From: Tieghemiomyces parasiticus
Taxonomy: Eukaryota; Kickxellomycota; Dimargaritomycetes; Dimargaritales; Dimargaritaceae
DNA length: 16,277 nt
NCBI GenBank assembly: GCA_027575765.1
Contig: JANBPT010001023.1
Coordinates: 1 to 16,277, forward strand
Reading direction: 5' to 3'
Of this stretch, positions 9,783 to 16,277 are shown in pieces; position 1 is the stretch's first letter, and the number at the start of each line of letters is the position of its first letter. A program made the translations under genes and the position numbers. Below the pieces are notes generated by a model. That model was not told the DNA's origin, searched no databases, and saw only the letters and a program-made list of their open reading frames with translations.

Positions 9783-10535
9783 GACCAGTCGCTCGCGATG
9801 TTGTGAGACAGCCTTGTCTTATATGCCTTACACCTGTACCCCTAGATCACCATTTGCTCGTTTGCCATGTCTATTTTCCGTTCCTATCTTCTCCATCCCG
9901 TACAAAAGAGCGACCCCGACAAAAAAAAGCCCCACCACAGAAATTGGGAACCCAACTTTGTCGTACATATTTCTATTCCTCTTCCCACGTAAACCCTTGC
10001 CTGCTCAGTCCTTCCTTGATGGGAGATGAGGCCGCTTCTGCTGTACATACACCCTATACCCTTTTGCACATCACACCTCACTTGCTTCAATATATAAAAA
10101 CATCTCTGCATAATCTTTTGATCACCATCAATTGAGAATAACGGCGTGCGGTGTCCACGATTCCCGGAATAGCTGGCAAAAGTGTAGTCCATAAACATTA
10201 CAGGCCGTGTCATCCGGTGGCCCTTGTTTAAACCGAAATCGACGTTCATGTTAAACACAGGAGCTTGGTTCCAGGTGATACGTATTATTGCGAACTTAAA
10301 GGACGAGAGGGCGAAAACTATGCAACACGCCAGTGGCGAACATGTGGGCAGAAGGGCTTCGAAGCGGGGAGAAGAGAGACGGTGGATGGGTGGTTGAGGG
10401 AGGGGGGGGGCGGAAACAGAGACGTGGTGACCTGTCACTCATGCCCGAGATTAACGGGTAATAGACAAGGTAGAGTGGTTTGCATGCATGCGACAGGGGG
10501 GGGGAGGAAAAAAGGAAAGGGGTTAACCCCGATGA
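9783..10535. other. Intergenic space between convergent genes, containing both 3' UTRs
   Basis: About 750 bases separate the kinase stop codon from the stop codon of the minus-strand YPD1 gene. I see no gene here. For the kinase, an AT-rich element TATATAAAAA at 10091-10100 could act in 3' end formation, but there is no exact AATAAA nearby. The part next to the YPD1 stop (10495-10520) is G/A-rich on the + strand, which makes it pyrimidine-rich in the YPD1 3' UTR. It carries the palindrome GGGGTTAACCCC at 10519-10530. Confidence 0.6.
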
Positions 10536-10976
10536 TTAAGCATCGGCGTCAAAGAAATTCTTGAAAAACTCGTCAGCTTCGGCATACTCGCCTTTGAGTT
10601 GGACGATAGCCTCGGCAATCCGCTGGAGGGCGTCGGTATCAACAATGGCCTTCACACCCGAGTCGTCCTTGAGGTGTCCGTAGTTCTGGATCCGCCCGCA
10701 GGTCATAGGCACCTTACGTAGACCGACCGAGGCCGAGCTACCCTTCAAGAAGTGGCCCAGACGGGATAGGGCATCCAGATCCTTGGCGGCCAGTTTGGTG
10801 TCCATGTCAGCGAACGTAGACATGGCCTGTTCGTGGAAGGTGTCTACGAGCGACTTGATAAACTCCAGATCATCCTCGTCGTCGTCCATCTCTAGGAGCT
10901 GCTCGAAGGTGGCCATGTTTATGACCGATTCGGCGGCTTTCTCCATGTCGTACGGTGTGGAATCCGCCGTGGACAT
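10536..10976 (-). CDS. YPD1: Histidine-containing phosphotransfer protein, YPD1 family
   Basis: An intact, intronless 146-residue reading frame from ATG (10976-10974) to TAA (10538-10536). The HPt signature is at residues 74-85 (GHFLKGSSASVG), with the phospho-accepting histidine H75, K78 and G79 in the arrangement seen in yeast Ypd1 (H64, K67, G68). It is preceded by INMATFEQLLEMDDDEDD (residues 19-36) and followed by the RIQNYG motif (95-100), both typical of the four-helix bundle of this family. The loop after RIQN is shorter than in the 167-residue yeast protein. Known role: it takes phosphate from a hybrid sensor histidine kinase and passes it to response regulators of the Ssk1 and Skn7 type, controlling the osmotic and oxidative stress MAP kinase pathway. 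No sensor kinase or regulator is in the window. The start is supported by a good context (GCCATGTCC), by homology beginning shortly after it, and by an ATG-free leader. Confidence 0.97.
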   Translation of the reverse strand: MSTADSTPYDMEKAAESVINMATFEQLLEMDDDEDDLEFIKSLVDTFHEQAMSTFADMDTKLAAKDLDALSRLGHFLKGSSASVGLRKVPMTCGRIQNYGHLKDDSGVKAIVDTDALQRIAEAIVQLKGEYAEADEFFKNFFDADA

Positions 10977-11345
10977 GGCTTGCGGAGGTGGGGCGAGGCA
11001 GAGGGTGGGGTTGTATGTGTGTATGGGGGGGAGGGGAGAGAGGCGTGGCGTGGAGGGCTGCTAGTGCTGCCGTTAGGAAAAAAATAAGCGGGTGCGGGGA
11101 GAGGGATGTGGGTTCGTGCCGATGAGTCAGGACGATTCAAAGTAGGACGGGCGCGGAAGATGCTCCGAAGCGGGTTGAGGTGGCACGAATGCGGGGGGAG
11201 GGACGGGACAGGGAGATGAGCGGCCAAGTTTAGGGGATGAGTGAATTCTCCAACCCTGGAGTCGTAAGCAATCGTGTGCGGGGGTGCGTTGCCGTCGAAG
11301 AAAGTCTACCAAAATTGTGTAACGTGATCAAATGAGGCCCAAGTA
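10977..11345 (-). promoter_or_regulatory. Leader/promoter of the YPD1 gene
   Basis: On the minus strand this stretch is CT-rich, most strongly at 10981-11060, and contains no ATG: the first CAT on the + strand is at 11346. A TGAGTCA (AP-1/Gcn4-type) sequence lies at 11123-11129, about 150 bases before the start codon. The 3-5 copies of T/C-rich blocks match the style of the other leaders here. No consensus TATA box was seen, only a T-rich stretch near 11079-11085. Confidence 0.5.
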
Positions 11346-13124
11346 CATTTAGTCAGAAAGATGGGTAAAGCAATGACGTGGAAACTAAAAAAACATACTG
11401 TCTGGAAGTGATATCTTGGGTGGGGTGGTCTTTGCGAAAAAGTGTGAAGGGTTGAATATATCCGTTGCACGTGGAACTAAATTAGACCAGAGTGTAGTGT
11501 GGGAAGAACATAACGTTGACTGATGGTGAAAAATAGAAAGGTAAGAATCAAAAGAATAATTCATATTGAGGCTGTCAAGATGGGGTGTGCGACTATGTTG
11601 AGCGACTCTGCATGGCCTTACGGGACAAGCTTCTACAGTTGGATCAGACGATATCGAGGGCGAGTGCCTGCGCCGGTTGGCCCCTTCACGGTCCTTTCAT
11701 AGTAGGCATCGGTTTGGTTGGTTTCAATGTAAAGGTGAGTCTCCAACATCAACATTTTCCAGCTTGACTCCCTCCGTGTTGTTCTATTGGAGGTAGGCGG
11801 GCGGACCCTCACAATACCTGATATGACGGGCAAAGCTACTCTATTTGACAGATAACTTGAGGATGACCCCTGGTGGTCAAATGTGATTCTCTCTCGTTTG
11901 GGTGTATCTAATGTCGTGTGCTTAGGAAGATCAGGAGCGGGGCTTTTAAAGTCCACAGCCGTAACAACGACGGTGGTGGAGTTAGGCGAGGTGGAGGGGG
12001 AGGGGCGTAAATCGCGGAGCTAGCGGTATTTCGATTCAACGAGTCATCAATGTTAGCACCGGAGCAAACGGAGAGCTTTTCCCTTCCCTCCTACTGCGTG
12101 GCAGCTTACGCCAGAAGCAAAGTGATTGTCGCGTCGGATGGAGCTAGAGTTCAGACGCGACCACGTCAACACGTAGCGGGTAAACTCCCTAAAGATCGAC
12201 GCGACCACGCCCTCTACAGTGCACGTCTTCGCTCACAGTCACACAGCGGGGCAGGCGCCCGTTTCATAATTAATATCTAAGTTAAAGGCTTCCACGGATC
12301 AACCGGCGTGTCCTTTCACTTCGGTTGGAAAGTAATGAGCGCCTCGACCATTTCCGACCGGGCCAGGCCGCCCCTCTCCCTCCTCCCTGTTGTGGGTAGA
12401 AAATGGCTATTCCCATTACAAGGCCAACGTGCCGTATGTTGCGATACCGATTCGCTCCTTGTTCGACGCGTGGCGTGGATCAGCCAGTCCCCTCATCAAC
12501 ACTTTGCAAACACGGCAGTATGAAAACGTAAAGTAGCGACTTACATTATGTTTTTGTTTTTTATGATACCGTGGTTAGGTGTCATATCATGGACTTGAAG
12601 AAAGCGACCCCTACTCCCAACGCATAGCCAGGGTTACATGTCGGATTAGGTACTCTAGCTGTACCATGCCAACCATTATCAGGTCCCCTTCCCCGCGACT
12701 AGGGGGAGGGCGCAGTTACCTAGTCTAGATTGAAACTGTACTTTGTCCATTCGTAACATGTCAGTTCCAACATACATTATGTCACCCATGAGCATACCAG
12801 CCCATCCCGGCTGTTTATGAACAGGCCTGTGTAATAATTGAGCGGCAGTTTTAACTGGACACCAATGTCGCCAGTCCCATCTAAAGAATATCCGCCCCCC
12901 CCCTCCCCAAGACAAGTGGGCCACGGTGGTTTGGTTATGAATGGCATCACATAATTATTTTTTTGATCAACCCCAGCACCTATTCCCATGCGAACCAAGC
13001 GAGAGAACAGTTAGTATGTAAAACTTCTAGCTACGCGCAGGTTCTGGCCGTCCATGCGGAGAACGTATGTAACTCAGTTGGCTATCATTATTGACGTATC
13101 AAGAACCAAAAGATCCACACGTCG

Positions 13125-13137
13125 CACACACACACAC
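13125..13137. repeat. Short (CA)n microsatellite
   Basis: Thirteen bases of alternating CA in the right-hand gene-free region. Confidence 0.85.
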
Positions 13138-13770
13138 CTTTCTGTGGGATGGTCGTAGCTAGAATTCTAGTCTTTGTTACCCCGTAAGCCGACCGTGTGT
13201 CAGGTGGTGGACCATCCTTACCGGTTGTGGCCACCTTCGTCCGTTGATAATCCAAACCTGTGCTTCCTAAACCGGACTGCCCATGCCCCCCTCTCCTTTG
13301 CTCCTTTGGGGTTCCTTCTTTTCTTTTTTTCTCTATCAGGCAAAGTTATATGGGCGAGAGGTACGCAAGCTGACGAACCATGCAGTGTCGATCTGACCAC
13401 ATTCGATAAGGTTAGCCGTCCACCAACTGATCCCTTTTCCCTACAACGTTCGTCCGTCCACTAACACCATCGCACTCTGCTCACACTGCCATCGCACCCG
13501 ACGAACTGCTGCCATGCCAAAAGCACCGAGCCTATACCTGCTCTAATGCTGCGTTTTGGCATCCCTCCTCTCCCCCCCACGTCTCACGGATCGATCTCCA
13601 TAGATATCCACCCCTCCCCGGCGAAAAAGCTCACTCACTACCAAATGAAATGAGACCCGCGTGACCGGCCCCTAAAGTTCAGTCCGTTCACCTATTCACA
13701 GATGGTTCTAAAAACCTGCTCATTGTCTGCCTTTCATCGCGGAGCGTCTCTCCTAACGTGACTGAGGGGC

Positions 13771-13802
13771 GTGTATATGTGTATGTGTGTGTGTGTGTGT
13801 GT
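13771..13802. repeat. Interrupted (GT)n microsatellite
   Basis: A GT/AT-interrupted block followed by 19 bases of pure TG (13784-13802). It can form purine-pyrimidine alternating DNA, but it lies far from any recognised gene. Confidence 0.9.
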
Positions 13803-16057
13803 CTATAGGAGAGCCGAGCATCTACGTCTGTGGGTGTAATTGTAGTAGCACCCATCGCGGAATATCGTCGAATTCAACCCCGCCTTCTTTCAGTGTAGTA
13901 CTATGGCGACCCGCCACTAAGCTTAATTAACGGCTGATCTATCTTTGCAGACCCAGCATTATCCCTGTGACCCGAGTACACATTGAATATACCCTTGTAA
14001 AAAAAAGGGGGGCATCAATTAGGTAGGCAGAATGTATAAACCAAGTCTCCCTAGGGAATATAGATGCGGCAGGGAGGGGTCGTGCGAGCCAATTTAGGTC
14101 CGCTCTATACAGGGTACACGCTTCATGCCTATTCCTATGTGGAGGTAGCGAGACGATTAGGCTGTCAAGGGGAAATGGACGGCCAGTTGATCTTTATCGT
14201 GGGTATAGATACCACGATGGAAGTAGGCAGGGGAAGGTCGGGCCTCGGGCCTGGCTGTGACGCGAGTGTGTAGTCCAAAGGTCTTATCTGGTCCGCCGCG
14301 TGAACCCGAGCCGAACTGGGCTACCACAGGTGGTAGCGATTCATTATTTACTATATATCCCTCGTGGCCCTTATGCAAGACAGGCCGTACCCATGACGGA
14401 CGGATGTTTGGATCGACGGTGACCGCCGCATTCCCGTGAGCCTGCCATAGGTCACACGGGACTGGTTACATATCCAGGATGTTAACGGTACGGCTGTGTT
14501 GACGTTAAATAAGCCAAGTTCATCGTTGGCCTAGTCCCTCATCAGTCAACCGGAAGCGAACGGGTCGTTCGTCAACCGATCATGCCAGTGGTAATGAGTC
14601 ACACGAGTGGGATACCTTCTGGTCGCCAGTGCCAAGCTGTGCTATGTATGATTCCGTGGTCAGCGGTGCGATGCTCCTTTCCCTCACTGTTCCAACTATG
14701 GAATGGGGATGCATCGTATTAAACAGAGTGACTGGTTCCGGGGAGTCACTGGATAGTCGAAAACTTACTATATTCCAGCCGTGTTTAATTAACAGCAGGG
14801 TCAGTGGTTCACCTACTTGAGTTTCAGCTACCAGTCATGGTAATGGCCAGTGGTAGGGATAGAGTAGGACCAGGGGGGGGAGGTCTCCCCTCTTCCCCTT
14901 CGATGGCCGATCGCGAGACGAATATATCCACCACCCATTGATAGCGTGGTAGAGAAGGAGGTAGGTTGCCTACAAGTATGCATCATCAATGATGTATTTC
15001 GGTAAACTAATAATCGGCCGACAGTGAAGCTGATGTGCGTAGCAACACCGTCTTTAGCAGACAGACGCTGCTGCTGCTTGGGGTTCGTAAACCTCCATTA
15101 CTCGCTCCAACCCGCTGCAGAGTCATGGCTACATGATGCTATCCGATCGTGCCGCACCGATTGGGGTCTCGGTGTGTATATGTGTCGAAGCATCATGGGG
15201 CCATGGAGAACCCGAAGCACCGCGGGTGTAATGAACTATGTACCTACCCGGTGGTCAGCTTCATAGGCTCGGCTATAGAGTCAATCGGTGTGGGTGAGAT
15301 CCGCCCGTACCATGGTATGGTCAAGTTGGCCAATGGAGCAGCCGATTCGATATGGTGTCTTAGGCGGGGGAAGGGCACGTTGAGGGGGGGGGGATCGAGT
15401 AAAAAGAAAATAAATGATACGCTGCGAGTCTTGTATACGATGAGCCCATCGTTTACCTGACCTCTGTTGCGCACTATAGCGGGGGATCTGCCATCTCCCT
15501 GGCCACCGCCCATTGTTGATGAGTGTGAGTTTAACGACTCCGCCCGCCGGTGATTACAGTAGTGTGGATGTGGGGGGGGGGGCTGGATAATGATGTTTCC
15601 ATGATGTACTGCTCAGTTTGAAATTCAGCTAAGGTGATAATGAAAAGCAGGGTGAAAATAGGGCTAATCCAAAACCACCGCCCCTTCCATTTTTCGTTTC
15701 CTTTCAGCTTAGCTGTCCACTCCTAATCCCTGGACACGCGCCCCTGCTCACATACGACAGCCGGGACTGCACTGGATCACAACACTTTGTGCTGTCGATT
15801 ACAGTACGGCGCACTGATTAGGATAGGGCGTCAAATGGCTCACCTATCGACAGTACTGCTTACCGCTACTAGCTGGTAGCGACACGGCATGTAGTGCTTC
15901 CGGTTGGTGATTTTCTGACGGCCACAACCGCTAAAGCGGCTGGCCCTTGACCTTGGATGTCGAGCAGATGGCAAGTTGGCAACGATTGAGCCTAGTAGAC
16001 CACTTACCCTTACGCTGAATTACGAGTTTGGGTTAGTTCTCTGCCGGCTGTGTGATG

Positions 16058-16252
16058 GGAGCAGATTGTTTCGCCCGCCTACTTGCCCCTGGACTCTCCC
16101 CCTATCTCTCCCTCACCCTCTCTCTCTCTCTCTCCACATCTACCCTGAGTCAGCTACCTTCCCTTTCTCGTTCTCTCCATTACTATCTCTCTGTGTTCCG
16201 TTTTCCGTGCCCACAGTCTCCACCCCTCGTCTTAGTGCTGCTCCCATACCGA
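16058..16252 (+). promoter_or_regulatory. CT-rich, ATG-free segment, possible leader of a + strand gene at the right edge
   Basis: From 16058 to 16252 the + strand is strongly CT-rich and has no ATG. This is the pattern seen before each recognised gene in the window. The first ATG after it, at 16253, is followed by seven further open codons up to the edge (MGCRLNEG). The start context is poor (C at -3), and another ATG at 16269 lies in a different frame. The true start may lie outside the window. A TGAGTCA is at 16146-16152. Confidence 0.35.
16118..16134. repeat. Short (CT)n microsatellite
   Basis: Seventeen bases of CT repeat within the CT-rich right-edge segment. It is similar in kind to the CT tract (AG on the + strand, 1067-1088) upstream of the left-edge gene. 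Confidence 0.9.
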
Positions 16253-16277
16253 ATGGGTTGTAGGTTGAATGAAGGTT

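Larger units (their letters stand above)
11346..16057. other. Long stretch without a recognisable gene
   Basis: Base composition is near-balanced and stop codons are frequent on both strands. The longest open frame is about 107 codons (minus 11956-11633), begins with a non-ATG codon and matches nothing I recognise. Isolated splice-like signals exist, for example AAAG|GTGAGT at 11733 and a CTAAT-pyrimidine-CAG acceptor ending at 15707, but they do not combine into a gene. Microsatellites and homopolymer runs are scattered through it. I saw no terminal repeats, tRNA or transposon coding motifs. Confidence 0.5.

Noticed and set aside
11633..11956. Minus-strand open frame of 107 codons with protein-like composition.
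   Set aside because: It starts with GTG, has no recognisable motif, lacks an ATG-free leader, and is within the length expected by chance.
13159..13170. Perfect 12-base palindrome CTAGAATTCTAG.
   Set aside because: A few such palindromes are expected by chance in 16 kb, and it has no gene context.
15660..15818. A good-looking 3' splice site (CTAAT, pyrimidine tract, CAG at 15705-15707) followed by 37 open codons ending in TAG, as if a terminal exon.
   Set aside because: No upstream exon or donor could be linked to it, and the peptide matches nothing I know.

Overview
This window looks like a piece of a gene-sparse fungal nuclear genome. The evidence is a YPD1-type histidine phosphotransfer protein, the N-terminus of what looks like a YPK1/Gad8-type AGC kinase, and spliceosomal intron signals (GTAAGT donor, CTAAC-type branch site, pyrimidine tract, CAG acceptor). 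I suspect an early-diverging lineage, but I cannot place it from the sequence. There is no bacterial operon structure, and I found no tRNA, rRNA, CRISPR array or intact mobile element by eye.

Layout. (1) Left edge, minus strand: the 5' end of a gene that runs out of the window. It has a 25-nt first coding exon (508-484), a 278-nt intron (483-206) and a second exon that stays open to base 1. The spliced start reads MSWKPFGKKSKETTINS. Its upstream leader (509-1026) is purine-rich on the + strand and has no start codon in the transcribed direction. (2) About 1.03-5.94 kb: no gene recognised. (3) 5.94-7.22 kb: a pyrimidine-rich, completely ATG-free stretch on the + strand with a TATAAAG box. I read it as promoter plus 5' leader of the next gene. 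A probable 761-nt 5'-UTR intron follows (7224-7984). (4) 8049-9782, + strand: a 577-residue protein kinase with an HGD catalytic loop, a DLG motif and two Pro/Ser-rich insertions in the C-lobe. (5) 9783-10535: the 3' intergenic space between two convergent genes. (6) 10976-10536, minus strand: an intact, intronless 146-residue YPD1 homologue. (7) 10977-11345: its pyrimidine-rich (minus strand), ATG-free leader/promoter. (8) 11.35-16.06 kb: no gene recognised, scattered microsatellites. (9) Right edge: a CT-rich, ATG-free segment (16058-16252, + strand) that resembles the leaders of the other genes and may belong to a gene starting at or beyond the edge.

How the genes relate. All three recognisable genes are signalling proteins: a probable TORC2-branch AGC kinase, an unclassified non-RD kinase, and the phosphorelay intermediate that links sensor histidine kinases to response regulators. 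They lie kilobases apart with separate promoters. I treat them as neighbours and not as a demonstrated pathway unit. The most informative observation is structural: each gene is preceded by a leader that is pyrimidine-rich on its own coding strand and lacks ATG. For the central kinase the ATG-free zone ends at a strong splice donor, and ATGs are common in the predicted intron.
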